Assembly: GCA_046329585.1 (NCBI GenBank) | Contig: JAXLUI010000003.1 | Span: 186,001-250,000 of the forward strand | Direction of reading: 5' to 3' | DNA: 64,000 nt | From: DLKC01 sp002478885 | GTDB taxonomy: Bacteria; Bacteroidota; Bacteroidia; Chitinophagales; Chitinophagaceae | In this document: piece after piece, positions 54,934 to 63,611 of the stretch | Layout of the letters: each line of letters opens with the position of its first letter | Position numbering within the stretch: the first letter of the stretch is position 1 | Program-made: the position numbers and the translations under genes | Notes under the pieces: generated by a model | Seen by the model: only the letters and a program-made list of their open reading frames with translations | Told to the model about the DNA's origin: nothing | Databases searched by the model: none

Positions 54934-55039
54934 CGTTATTTCAGTTATTGACAATGATACTTTTGAAAAAATTAAAATGCAAGTGATCAATAAAGATTTT
55001 TGATTAATTCCCCAGGCTGTACATCCTATTAAACTTCTG

Positions 55040-55123
55040 TTGCGTCGCACACTTGTGCGTTGTATCAAATGTCAACAATCGACTGCCGGGCGACATTCTG
55101 CAAGTTGAAGTGAGTGACACAAC
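55040..55123. repeat. Dispersed family A, compact inverted pair
   Basis: Standard arm TTGCGTCGCACACTTGTGC (55040-55058, plus) and variant arm GAAGTGAGTGACACAAC (55107-55123, minus), separated by 48 bases. It lies between divergent genes and is the shortest full pair. Confidence 0.82.
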
Positions 55124-55192
55124 CTCAGCTTCATAGCAGCACAAACGTTTGATTCAAAAAAAATATCCACCTCCGGCACTTCTATATTTCTT

Positions 55193-55200
55193 TATCTTCG
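55193..55200 (+). promoter_or_regulatory. Candidate -7 box for the MFS gene, TATCTTCG
   Basis: Lies 41 bases before the chosen ATG and inside the falsely extended open frame, which supports the downstream start. Confidence 0.35.
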
Positions 55201-55241
55201 GAACATCGATCAGCACAACCAACAAAACGACCCGCAAGCAT

Positions 55242-56780
55242 ATGGATATTATCAGCAACCGCAAACTTTACACGGTAATCGGCGCATCATCGCTGGGCAC
55301 TTTGATTGAATGGTACGACTTCTATATTTTCGGTAGTCTGGCCACTATTATTTCGGAGAAATTTTTTCCGCCGGGTAATCCAACGGCTGCGTTTCTTGCC
55401 ACATTGGCAACGTTTGCAGCGGGCTTTATTGTGCGGCCATTCGGCGCTTTGTTTTTTGGCAGGCTTGGCGATCTTATCGGTCGCAAACACACGTTCCTGC
55501 TTACCCTGATCATTATGGGCGGCTCCACTTTCCTCATTGGGCTTGTGCCCTCATACGAAAGCTTTTCACTTGCGCCTGCAGTTATACTTCTATTGCGTTT
55601 GCTTCAAGGGCTTGCACTGGGTGGCGAATATGGTGGCGCTGCAACTTATGTTGCCGAGCATGCACCGGCAAACCGCCGCGGTTATTTTACCAGCTGGATT
55701 CAGACAACCGCCACGCTGGGTTTATTCGTCTCCCTTATTGTAATCATCACCTGCCAGCAGACTTTAAGCAAAGAAGCATATAATGACTGGGGATGGCGTC
55801 TTCCATTTTTGTTGAGTGTTGTGCTTGTGGCATTTTCTATTGTTGTACGCTTAAAAATGTCAGAATCGCCGCTATTCAGCAAATTGAAAAAAGAAGGCAA
55901 AACTTCAGTGAACCCTTTAAAAGAAAGCTTCGGCCACAAGACCAATTTAAAAATGGTACTGCTTGCATTATTCGGCGCCACGATGGGCCAGGGCGTTGTG
56001 TGGTATACCAGCCAGTTCTATGCCCAAACGTTTTTGCTAAAAACCTGTAATATTGATGCCACACAAGCCAACACGTGGATGGGTATAGGTTTGCTGATAG
56101 GCACACCTTTCTTTGTAATATTTGGTTCGTTGAGTGACAAGATCGGCAGAAAATTTATCATGCTTGCCGGCATGCTTATCGCGCTGCTTTCCTACCGTTA
56201 TATTTTTACGCAGTTCTATAATTATGCCGATATAAAGCAGAAAACGGAGATCGTTGACAAGACAACGGTGAATGTTACGAGGGCTGCTGACAAAGCAAAG
56301 CCCCAGGACTCCGTGATTACCACAACTACCAATAAAAGTTTTACCGATGGCAGCTCTTACCTGGAAGTAAAGAAAGAGACCATTTTGGCAGATAAGTCAA
56401 CAACGGCTCCAAAGCCTTCCATCAAAAAAACAGTAACGCTGAGCGACAGTTACCAATGGAAAGTGATTGGCTTTGTTTTTATCCTGGTAATTTTTGTAAC
56501 AATGGTTTACGGACCCATCGCTGCTTTCCTGGTTGAATTATTCCCCACGCAAATACGGTACACCAGTATGAGCCTGCCATACCATATCGGCAATGGCGTA
56601 TTTGGCGGGCTGGTACCCTTTATCGGCACGTTGCTGTATGAGTATTCCAAAACGCCTGCAAATCCTCCAGGCGATGTATTGGCTGGGTTATCCTATCCCA
56701 TCGCGATTGCTGCAGTTTGTTTTATCATAGGTGCTTTATACCTCAGCAACAAACAACAAAAACAAGCCATCACCGATTAA
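55242..56780 (+). CDS. MFS metabolite:H+ symporter with an extended loop
   Basis: About 512 residues from the ATG at 55242 (MDIISNRKLYTVIGASSLGTLIEWYDFYIFG), an N terminus characteristic of the MHS group (ProP, KgtP, ShiA). Motif A appears as GRLGDLIGRKHTF, and RLLQGLALGGEYGGAATYVAEHAP follows. About twelve transmembrane segments are expected. A hydrophilic insert of about 80 residues (Thr/Lys-rich, starting after FTQFYNYADIKQKTE) lies between helices 8 or 9 and the last group. Substrate is a dicarboxylate or an osmolyte-like compound by family, not determined. A small membrane protein gene follows after 10 bp. Confidence 0.85.
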   Translation: MDIISNRKLYTVIGASSLGTLIEWYDFYIFGSLATIISEKFFPPGNPTAAFLATLATFAAGFIVRPFGALFFGRLGDLIGRKHTFLLTLIIMGGSTFLIGLVPSYESFSLAPAVILLLRLLQGLALGGEYGGAATYVAEHAPANRRGYFTSWIQTTATLGLFVSLIVIITCQQTLSKEAYNDWGWRLPFLLSVVLVAFSIVVRLKMSESPLFSKLKKEGKTSVNPLKESFGHKTNLKMVLLALFGATMGQGVVWYTSQFYAQTFLLKTCNIDATQANTWMGIGLLIGTPFFVIFGSLSDKIGRKFIMLAGMLIALLSYRYIFTQFYNYADIKQKTEIVDKTTVNVTRAADKAKPQDSVITTTTNKSFTDGSSYLEVKKETILADKSTTAPKPSIKKTVTLSDSYQWKVIGFVFILVIFVTMVYGPIAAFLVELFPTQIRYTSMSLPYHIGNGVFGGLVPFIGTLLYEYSKTPANPPGDVLAGLSYPIAIAAVCFIIGALYLSNKQQKQAITD

Positions 56781-56790
56781 AAATATTGTT

Positions 56791-57006
56791 ATGAACGCTT
56801 TAAGACGCACACTCGGACTTGCATGGGTAATACTCGGGCCCGCTGCAGTTATTTTTCTCATTTACGAAGCTTACGGCAAAATAATGGCACAACCAACGCA
56901 GGATGTTTACCTGCCATGGATCATCATCATCACCATTTTTACGCCTATTGCGATTGGCATGGTCATCTTTGGCCTATATGCACTAAAAGGAGAGTACGAC
57001 AGGTGA
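56791..57006 (+). CDS. Small two-helix membrane protein (DUF6814-like)
   Basis: A 71-residue protein from the ATG at 56791 (MNALRRTLGLAWVILGP). Two transmembrane helices (LAWVILGPAAVIFLIYEAY; YLPWIIIITIFTPIAIGMVIFGLYAL) are joined by a short polar loop, and the tail is KGEYDR. It starts 10 bp after the MFS gene and is almost certainly co-transcribed. I recall a DUF6814 family of this shape next to such transporters, but the name is from memory. It may be a transporter accessory subunit (inference). Confidence 0.7.
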   Translation: MNALRRTLGLAWVILGPAAVIFLIYEAYGKIMAQPTQDVYLPWIIIITIFTPIAIGMVIFGLYALKGEYDR

Positions 57007-57371
57007 TTTTTTTATTTGCCGATTTTAAAGATGGTATTTTTTTGAGCCGGGCTTTTAGTTCATGTGGCATCTTCCGTTGCGTCGCACCCTTGTGCCGGTT
57101 GTTCAAAAATCAGCTAGGCAAATCACCAAAATATTTCTTGTTCAGGACACTCTTCCAGGCGTTCCATCTCTCCAACCGGTGAATTTGTATACTGCAGCAG
57201 TTTCGTTTTGTTGCTGCGCAAAGTGATATTGCATAAGTGTGCGACGCAAGCGGCGATGCCATGAGATGCCATGAAATACATTAGCCGAGCTACTGCAATT
57301 TATCTTTTGTATTTCCCAAAACACGGCCTGTGTTCCTGTTTGATTTTAGTTATGCAAAATTATTTGCCGGC
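57007..57371. other. Gap with a long family A inverted pair
   Basis: A 365 bp gap with a full-length half-unit at 57040-57095 and a facing arm at 57233-57275. No coding potential seen. Confidence 0.65.
57040..57249. repeat. Dispersed family A, wide inverted pair
   Basis: The plus arm runs TTGAGCCGGGCTTTTAG, CATGTGGCATCTTCCG, TTGCGTCGCACCCTTGTGC (core 57077-57095). The minus arm is ATAAGTGTGCGACGCAA (57233-57249), followed by GCGGCGATGCCATGAGATGC. Confidence 0.8.
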
Positions 57372-59597
57372 TTATACATTGAACCAGTACGTGAGCTTAA
57401 ATACCAAAGCCCTGTTCTTATTCCTGAGCAGTGGTGAAGTGTAGTAGTTATCTGTGTAAACGAGATACATATCGCTCATGGGCTTAAAGCGGTACTGGAA
57501 GCGGCTGTTGATGTTGAAATTGTTTTGCTGCGTATTGTACTGCAAGTAGGTTGTCCAGGAAATTTTTGTATTGAAATTGATCTCTACCCTGGGCGAAATA
57601 GAGAGGATCTCGGTTGAGCCATACTCATCCGGGAATTGCAGTTTGTTGTATTCGGCCTGCAATGCAACATTTAGGTGTGGCCGGTGCCTGAATGTGATGG
57701 TGCCCCCATAGGTCTGGATGGTTCCATTGTAAAAACTTCCGGCAGTAGCATTGAGCATGTAGCTGAAAAGTTTGCGCGTGTCGGAGTAATATTCAAGCGT
57801 GAACTGTGTGTGGTCGTAATGATCGGCCGGGAGAGGTTTACCATCTGTAAATGAAATCGGGTACAGCAAATTGATCTGGTCATTTTCTACTGTCAGGCCA
57901 AAGCCCGTATTGCTTTTTAATTCACCCCGGTATTCGAGGGTATGGTCGCCTTCATTAAATGTATTGTCGGGGTTAAATACCAAATAGTTTTCGAAGGAAA
58001 TCGTGTGCCTGTTAAATGCTCCTTTCCTGGGAAAGAATTTCATTGTTGCATTATCGAAAATATGCCAGAAGCCCATGCGTATTACGGTGTCTTTTTCCGC
58101 GTCATAATTTTCAAGCCGTTGCACGTAGCCCATATCAGTGTAATAATTAGTGCCCACGGTGGCAAGGTCGAGTGTATTGCTGAAAGCGATTCCGTTATAC
58201 GTTACTCCTGTTTCTGCGAATAAATTATCTTTTGAAATACCGGGTTTCATTGAAGTATGGTACGCTGCCCATGCACCCCATTTTGCATTGTGATTAAGGT
58301 AGTCGAAACTTGCTCCCGCATTTCTGCCCCATGCATCCAATGGATCATGCTTTTTCTGGTCATCGGTAAGAAAACCCTGCCTGTTCAGGAAATAGGCTTT
58401 TACCACCGAACGTGATAAAACATTCCTGTTGACCGACACGGCGGAATAATTCTGCGCGGCAAAATCTCCTTTTTCGGCGGTTTGCATGTTCATTACACCA
58501 ATACGTGTTTTAGTGTCGAGGTTACCCGACAACCTTGCGCCGCCGATGATGGGAATACGGTTACCATTCTTATCAAGGCCAATGGTTCTCGAATAAAACG
58601 GTGTAATAAATTCCGGTATTCCGTAGCCGCCGAATATGTCTGAATTCTCCAGGAAAAAAGAGCGTTTTTCCGGGAGGAAGATGTTATAACGGGTGAGATT
58701 GGTTACCTGCTGATCAACTTCCACCTGTGAGAAATCAGGATTCACTGTTAAGTCGAGGTTCATGGAAGAAGAAACGGCAATCTTGGCATCAAGGCCAGCA
58801 CTGGCAGTGCCTTTGATCGGCTGGTTGTTTTCCTTATCGCTGTTCAGGCCACCCGACAGGTATGGAATAAGCACAATATTTTTTCCGGGTGCAGGCGGGG
58901 CAGAGTCCCATACCATTTTCCCGGTATAACCAATATTGAACATTCTGAAATTAACCGGCACATGCGACCATACAGAGTACTGGTTGTCGCCCATATCCAC
59001 TCTAATAAAATTTACTCCCCACTCCGTGCTGCCCGGCGGAAAACGCAGGGTTTTAAAAGGAATAGCCATTTCGGCGGTCCAGTTATTGCCGTTTCTTTTG
59101 GTTGCTGAGAACCATTTGCTGTCCCAGCTCCATGTAGGCTCAGCTTCCTGGTTAAGGTTCACCTGGTCTTCCGACTGTGCATTCAGCGCGTTTACAACAA
59201 AGAAGAAACCATTGGTATGCAGGTTCTGGGGGTCGATAACAATACCCACACCATCATTTTCAATGTGGCCAATATCACGCTTCAGGCTTTGAATAATGTT
59301 TTTGCCCGAGTCGTAACTGGTAAAGGCCACATAAATAAAATCCTGGTCGTAAGCAATTCTTGCCTCGGTATGCAGTTTAGGTGTGTCTTTGTCGTTGGGA
59401 AACTTTAAAAAGAAATCTTTTGCTACCTCGGCATATTGCCAGATGAAGTCGTCTAGTATGCCGTCCACTTTTACCGGCACTCTTGAATGTGCTATATGCA
59501 ATTGTTTGTTGCGGTCCGGAGACCCGGTGTTCACAGATTGTGCAACTACTGACCCCAAAATGCCAGCTAATAAAATGATGCTCAGGAGAATTTTCAT
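57372..59597 (-). CDS. DUF5916 family protein with family-9-like carbohydrate-binding domain
   Basis: About 741 residues from the ATG at 59597 (MKILLSIILLAGILGSVVAQ, signal peptide). The N-terminal part (about 30-215) looks like a family-9-type carbohydrate-binding domain (VPVKVDGILDDFIWQYAE, ARIAYDQDFIYVAFTSYDS, TAEMAIPFKTLRF). The rest is the DUF5916 region, rich in beta structure (NLDLTVNPDFSQVEVDQQ, FLPEKRSFFLENSDIF) and ending VFKLTYWFNV like an outer-membrane barrel. Function unknown; related proteins occur in secreted glycan-handling sets. The frame extends to 59759 in a poorly signal-like stretch, which is rejected. Confidence 0.85.
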   Translation of the reverse strand: MKILLSIILLAGILGSVVAQSVNTGSPDRNKQLHIAHSRVPVKVDGILDDFIWQYAEVAKDFFLKFPNDKDTPKLHTEARIAYDQDFIYVAFTSYDSGKNIIQSLKRDIGHIENDGVGIVIDPQNLHTNGFFFVVNALNAQSEDQVNLNQEAEPTWSWDSKWFSATKRNGNNWTAEMAIPFKTLRFPPGSTEWGVNFIRVDMGDNQYSVWSHVPVNFRMFNIGYTGKMVWDSAPPAPGKNIVLIPYLSGGLNSDKENNQPIKGTASAGLDAKIAVSSSMNLDLTVNPDFSQVEVDQQVTNLTRYNIFLPEKRSFFLENSDIFGGYGIPEFITPFYSRTIGLDKNGNRIPIIGGARLSGNLDTKTRIGVMNMQTAEKGDFAAQNYSAVSVNRNVLSRSVVKAYFLNRQGFLTDDQKKHDPLDAWGRNAGASFDYLNHNAKWGAWAAYHTSMKPGISKDNLFAETGVTYNGIAFSNTLDLATVGTNYYTDMGYVQRLENYDAEKDTVIRMGFWHIFDNATMKFFPRKGAFNRHTISFENYLVFNPDNTFNEGDHTLEYRGELKSNTGFGLTVENDQINLLYPISFTDGKPLPADHYDHTQFTLEYYSDTRKLFSYMLNATAGSFYNGTIQTYGGTITFRHRPHLNVALQAEYNKLQFPDEYGSTEILSISPRVEINFNTKISWTTYLQYNTQQNNFNINSRFQYRFKPMSDMYLVYTDNYYTSPLLRNKNRALVFKLTYWFNV

Positions 59598-59934
59598 AAA
59601 ACTGCCGCAAAGTAAAAGGATAAGAAGGGCATGGCACAAAATTTTGATAAGTGGTAGCACGTTTAAGAAAATATTAATGCTGATAGAGATTTTGAAAGTC
59701 GTTTTTAATCGGGATCCCGTGCATGTATAAACAGGATTGCCATTACAAAAAACCAACACGTACTACCTTAAAGTGCAGGAGATTTTTATTTAACAGCACT
59801 GGCACCGGGCTGCGAGTGAGCTGCAGCGTTTAACAGGCCAACATAGCGTGGCAAAAAATAACCGGTAAACAGGCAGCCTATAACACAAACACATTTCTGA
59901 ATTTTCTAACTTTTATGCTTGTTATATTTGGGCC
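59598..59934. other. Gap upstream of gldA
   Basis: A 337 bp gap between divergent genes. It holds the TATATTTG box of gldA (59923-59930). No repeat copy is visible and no coding frame is convincing. Confidence 0.5.
59923..59930 (+). promoter_or_regulatory. Candidate gldA -7 box, TATATTTG
   Basis: Exact TAnnTTTG match ending 4 bases before the ATG, so transcription from it would be essentially leaderless. Confidence 0.45.
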
Positions 59935-60831
59935 ATGTCAATCGTTGTAAAAAACCTGCTTAAAGTTTACGGAACACAAAAGGCGGTGAACAATATTTCC
60001 TTTTCCATTGAGAAGGGCGAGATCGTTGGTTTCCTGGGTCCGAATGGCGCGGGTAAAAGCACCACTATGAAGATCATCACGGGCTACCTCACACAGGATG
60101 GCGGTTCAGTAGCAGTCTGCGGTCTTGATGCGGGTGCAAACCCGGTTGACATAAAACGAAAAACAGGCTACCTGCCCGAGGCCAACCCCTTATACCACGA
60201 TATGTTTGTAAAAGAATACCTGCTATTCGTTGCCGGTGTATATCATATCAAAAACAGTGCGGCCGCCGTTAATGAAATGATCGGGCTTGTTGGCTTAACA
60301 CCTGAAAAGCATAAAAAAATCGGGCAGCTTTCCAAAGGCTATAAACAACGCGTGGGCCTCGCCGCTGCTTTGATCCACGACCCCGAAGTTCTGATCCTCG
60401 ATGAGCCTACCAGTGGGCTTGATCCAAACCAGATCGTTGAAATAAGAAACGTGATAAAGGAACAGGGAAAGAATAAAACCGTTTTATTTTCTTCCCACAT
60501 ATTGCAGGAGGTGCAAGCCATCTGCGATCGCGTGATCATCATTAATAAAGGCGAACTCGTTGCCGACGATTCGCTGCAACATCTTTTGCATACAAAACAA
60601 ACCAACGAAGTAAAACTTGTTGTTGCAAAAAAAGCCGAAGCCTCTGTATTCGCACATATTCCAAACAGTCGGCAAATCGACGAATTAACCTGGCAATTCA
60701 GCACAACGAATACCGAACAGTTGAAACGCCAACTCATGGAAACAGCTTTAAGGGAAAATATCAATATTGTTTCTTTGAGCAGTGAAGCGGGTAATAATCT
60801 TGAACAGATTTTCCGCAGCCTTACCCACTAA
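59935..60831 (+). CDS. gldA: ABC transporter ATP-binding protein, GldA-like
   Basis: ATPase of the gliding-associated ABC transporter (GldAFG) in Bacteroidota; in other species it supports gliding and surface function. The 298 residues carry Walker A GPNGAGKST, the Q-loop region GYLPEANPLY, signature LSKGYKQRVGLAAAL, Walker B LILDEPTSGLD and the His switch SSHILQEV. The start VKNLLKVYGTQKAVNNISF matches GldA proteins. The permease genes gldF and gldG are not next to it here, so a general ABC-2 export role cannot be excluded. Its C-terminal helices are present. Confidence 0.83.
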   Translation: MSIVVKNLLKVYGTQKAVNNISFSIEKGEIVGFLGPNGAGKSTTMKIITGYLTQDGGSVAVCGLDAGANPVDIKRKTGYLPEANPLYHDMFVKEYLLFVAGVYHIKNSAAAVNEMIGLVGLTPEKHKKIGQLSKGYKQRVGLAAALIHDPEVLILDEPTSGLDPNQIVEIRNVIKEQGKNKTVLFSSHILQEVQAICDRVIIINKGELVADDSLQHLLHTKQTNEVKLVVAKKAEASVFAHIPNSRQIDELTWQFSTTNTEQLKRQLMETALRENINIVSLSSEAGNNLEQIFRSLTH

Positions 60832-61146
60832 TATTTTTTTGTTCCGGGCATTTGCAACCTTCTTCATCAGTTGTTGCGTCGCACACTTGTGCGGCTGGAC
60901 AAGTATTCATCAAATGCAAAATGTTAGCTGATGATCACTTCAACTCCAAATTTACATTTCCGGTCCAATCAGCAATGCCCGAAACGATAGCAGTGATGCC
61001 GCTTCAGCCATAGCACAACAGCCACTGAGCGGCCACACCAATGGCAGTTACAGCATCCGGCTACAAAAAAGATTTTCGTTTATGATTACAATCACATGCC
61101 CTGTTTTAATTCGATCCTAATTTCATGCCCGTTAAAAACAAACAAC
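60832..61146. other. Gap with a family A copy
   Basis: A 315 bp gap after gldA. It contains a family A copy (60843-60892). Elsewhere there is no clear structure, though CCACTGAGCGGCCAC and GCCGCTTCAGCC resemble fragments of other arms. Confidence 0.55.
60843..60892 (+). repeat. Dispersed family A copy
   Basis: Core TTGCGTCGCACACTTGTGC at 60874-60892. The outer segment is degenerate (TTCCGGGCATTTG). Confidence 0.75.
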
Positions 61147-61722
61147 ATGAAAAAGTTCAATACGGATATCGCAGTTCTTGCAGGTTTATTCCTGTTTGCG
61201 TTTTATGGTTGCAGTTCAGACAGCGCAGCAACCGCAACTACCGACAATACATCAGCCGCAGCTGCTCCCACACCGTCAGGGCAATCGGGCGTCCAGGATA
61301 ATGAATCAGCCAAGAATATTGTGCAGATCGCCGTTGGCAGCAAAGACCACAGTACGCTGGTTGCAGCGGTAAAAGCAGCAGACCTAGTAGATGCATTGAG
61401 CAATGCGGGACGATTTACGGTTTTCGCGCCAACCAATGATGCCTTCAGCAAATTACCCGCAGGCACCGTTGATAATTTATTGAAACCAGAAAACAAAGAT
61501 CAGCTCGCCGATATACTTCAATACCATGTTTCCGTTGGAGTGTATAAAGAAGACATGCTGCAAGATGGTCAAAAACTAGGTCAGGTGAATGGCGGCAGTA
61601 TTACCATTGGCAAGAAAGACGGGAAGATAACGGTTAACGGTACCGCTAGTGTAATCGCATCGGTTCCTGCTTCAAACGGCATTGTTTACATTATCGATGG
61701 TGTACTTACACAGCCGAAATAG
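61147..61722 (+). CDS. Fasciclin-domain lipoprotein
   Basis: About 191 residues from the ATG at 61147 (MKKFNTDIAVLAGLFLF..YGC), a lipoprotein signal. A low-complexity Ala/Thr/Ser linker (about 25-50) precedes one fasciclin (FAS1) domain. Its conserved H1-like element TVFAPTNDAFSKLPAG and YHVSVGVY are visible, and the end VPASNGIVYIIDGVLTQPK is typical. Such proteins are surface or periplasmic adhesion-type proteins; ligand unknown. An upstream extension of the frame to 61096 lacks a signal and is rejected. Confidence 0.88.
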   Translation: MKKFNTDIAVLAGLFLFAFYGCSSDSAATATTDNTSAAAAPTPSGQSGVQDNESAKNIVQIAVGSKDHSTLVAAVKAADLVDALSNAGRFTVFAPTNDAFSKLPAGTVDNLLKPENKDQLADILQYHVSVGVYKEDMLQDGQKLGQVNGGSITIGKKDGKITVNGTASVIASVPASNGIVYIIDGVLTQPK

Positions 61723-61743
61723 CGTTAGTTTCCTTAAAATAAT

Positions 61744-61788
61744 AATACCCTGTAAGCCAGATAGTGGTTCACGGGGTATTGTGTTTTT
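61744..61788 (+). terminator. Probable terminator after the fasciclin gene
   Basis: AATACCC pairs with GGGTATT around a long loop, followed by GTGTTTTT. The stem is short and the loop is long, so this is moderate. Confidence 0.5.
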
Positions 61789-61817
61789 GGTAAACCATCA
61801 AAATGTTTCATAAGCTA

Positions 61818-61825
61818 TAAATTTG
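61818..61825 (+). promoter_or_regulatory. Candidate -7 box, TAAATTTG
   Basis: Exact TAnnTTTG match, 17 bases before the DUF2461 gene ATG. Confidence 0.4.
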
Positions 61826-61842
61826 CGGACAAAACCGCATTT

Positions 61843-62511
61843 ATGTTACAGCCTGCCAGCATTCGTTTTTTAAAAGACCTCAGGAAGAACAACAACAAAG
61901 AATGGTTCGAGAAAAACCGTAAACAATACGAAGCAGCAAAAGAAGATTTCGCGCAGCTTGTTCAAACGTTGATAGACCGTTTTGCAAATAAAGACGAAGA
62001 AATTGCCCAACTGAAAGCAAAAGACTGCACATTCCGCATCAACCGTGATGTTCGTTTCAGTAAAGACAAATCACCTTATAAGACCAATATGGGCGCCAGT
62101 ATTAATAAAGGCGGAAAAAAAACGATGACTGCAGGATATTATTTTCACTTCGAGCCTGGCAATTCATTTGTTGGCGGTGGCTTATATGCACCAATGCCCG
62201 AAGACTTAAAGAAAGTGCGGCAGGAAATTGATTACAGTTTCGACGAGTTCAAGGAAGTTATCGGCAGCAAAAAATTCAAAGCTATTTATGGCGATCTAAA
62301 CCGAAGCAACGAGTATTCGTTAAGCCGACCTCCTAAGGGCTATGAGCAGGATAATCCAGCTATTGAATATCTTAAGCTTAAAAGCTTTGTTGCCATGACC
62401 ACCGTTTCCGATGCCGAACTTACCGGTAAAGAATTAGTAAAAAAGATCACCGATGCATTTGAAGCGTTGATGCCGATGGTTAAATTCATGCACCGGGCTT
62501 TGGAACATTGA
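61843..62511 (+). CDS. DUF2461 family protein
   Basis: A 222-residue protein of DUF2461 (TIGR02453). The family pattern is complete: FLKDLRKNNNKEWFEKNRKQYE at the start, FRINRDVRFSKDKSPYKTNMGA in the middle, then YYFHFEPGNSFVGGGLYAP and SRPPKGYEQDNPAIEYLKLKSF. Function is unknown; it is a soluble cytoplasmic protein of wide distribution. It faces the lipoprotein gene (62514) with a 2 bp gap. Confidence 0.92.
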   Translation: MLQPASIRFLKDLRKNNNKEWFEKNRKQYEAAKEDFAQLVQTLIDRFANKDEEIAQLKAKDCTFRINRDVRFSKDKSPYKTNMGASINKGGKKTMTAGYYFHFEPGNSFVGGGLYAPMPEDLKKVRQEIDYSFDEFKEVIGSKKFKAIYGDLNRSNEYSLSRPPKGYEQDNPAIEYLKLKSFVAMTTVSDAELTGKELVKKITDAFEALMPMVKFMHRALEH

Positions 62512-62513
62512 TC

Positions 62514-63140
62514 TTATTTAAGATCGGCCATTTGAATGGTAATATCATGTGGCGCCACTTCATCGCCGCCAAAATAAGGATAGAGCTTATACCGCGTATA
62601 ATTTCCCGAACAATGCCTTGGAATTGATAACGTTTTGCCGTCAACGGTGAAAACATATTGCGTATCAAGACAAACGATCTTGCACTTGATTACCTTCCCA
62701 ATTTTTGCTGTAGTTATTTCGCCGAAGAGCATAGTGCCGCCATTGTGCACAAAGCCGAAAATGCGGAGCGAATCGTTGCTCCACCGCCACCCGATACGGG
62801 CGCTGTTTTCAAGATGCTGCGAATTGCAATCTGAAAAACCATAAAGCTTATTAATGTCGTCCTGGTTAAGCGGGTCAACCGTTTTATAAATACAGGAACT
62901 ATCGAATAACGCCGCAAAACTCAGTTTACTTTTTGAAGTAAATACAAGCGGGTTAGGGTTGCAATATTGCTGGCCTTTAAGAATGGTATAGGTGGTGGGT
63001 GTAACTGCAAGCCCGGTAAATAAATCATTCGATGATGAATGTTCGCCTGTTGTAGCAACAGGCAGATCACCCGCTGTTTTGGTACAGCTTGCGGCCATTA
63101 GCAACAGGCTGCAAAAGGCGGCGGTAAAGGGTTTACGCAT
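62514..63140 (-). CDS. Hypothetical lipoprotein
   Basis: A 208-residue predicted lipoprotein. MRKPFTAAFCSLLLMAASC gives a lipobox at Cys19. The mature part has several Cys residues (CNPNPL, SCIYK, SDCNSQ, CKIVCLD, HCSGN), so disulfides are possible. No domain recognised. It ends 2 bp from the DUF2461 gene, tail to tail. Confidence 0.6.
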   Translation of the reverse strand: MRKPFTAAFCSLLLMAASCTKTAGDLPVATTGEHSSSNDLFTGLAVTPTTYTILKGQQYCNPNPLVFTSKSKLSFAALFDSSCIYKTVDPLNQDDINKLYGFSDCNSQHLENSARIGWRWSNDSLRIFGFVHNGGTMLFGEITTAKIGKVIKCKIVCLDTQYVFTVDGKTLSIPRHCSGNYTRYKLYPYFGGDEVAPHDITIQMADLK

Positions 63141-63219
63141 AAAAAAGATTTATGGCTAAAGTTACAAAAACTTAGCGACGACCTTACCAGGAAAATCATA
63201 CATAAATGCCCGCCATCCG

Positions 63220-63606
63220 CTACATGGGCGAATGTGTATGCACAATCTTTATCTGCATAACGGTGGCAATACTTATCGCACGCTGTTTGGCAAGCTCTGC
63301 CTTATCGCCTTCAAATAGTTCATCGACTGTATGTAGAAAAAGTTTCAGCCATTCTTCAAAATGAGCCGCGGTGAAATTCACCTGCTGGTGTACCTTTTCA
63401 TGCGCGATCATAGGATTACCACTGTAGGCCCCGGTAAAGAACAAAACATTTTCCCAGAAATTATACATCACCGGCAAATGCTTTTCCCAGTTCACCTTGG
63501 CCACGTCGTTGAATATAAATCCAATTGCCTTATCCGCTTTCACTTTGTCATAAAAGCTATTGACCAATAGCTTTATGTCTTCAATATTCTCAATATCCTT
63601 TTTCAT
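63220..63606 (-). CDS. Group III truncated hemoglobin
   Basis: A 128-residue 2/2 hemoglobin (trHb3). The pattern KDIENIEDIKLLVNSFYDKVKAD is the group III start. WEKHLPVMYNFWENVLFFTG contains the conserved Trp and helix E. PMIAHEKVHQQVNFTAAHFEEWL carries the proximal His in the IAHEKVH segment. Probable role: binding of O2, NO or a related ligand, or protection from them; not proven. It follows the cupin gene by 5 bp, so the two share a transcript. Confidence 0.9.
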   Translation of the reverse strand: MKKDIENIEDIKLLVNSFYDKVKADKAIGFIFNDVAKVNWEKHLPVMYNFWENVLFFTGAYSGNPMIAHEKVHQQVNFTAAHFEEWLKLFLHTVDELFEGDKAELAKQRAISIATVMQIKIVHTHSPM

Positions 63607-63611
63607 TGATA

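Noticed and set aside
54934..55068. Upstream extension of the beta-barrel gene
   Set aside because: The extra residues come from a family A repeat and precede a clear signal peptide at 54933.
59598..59759. Upstream extension of the DUF5916 gene
   Set aside because: A standard signal peptide starts at the ATG at 59597; the extension has no protein-like composition.
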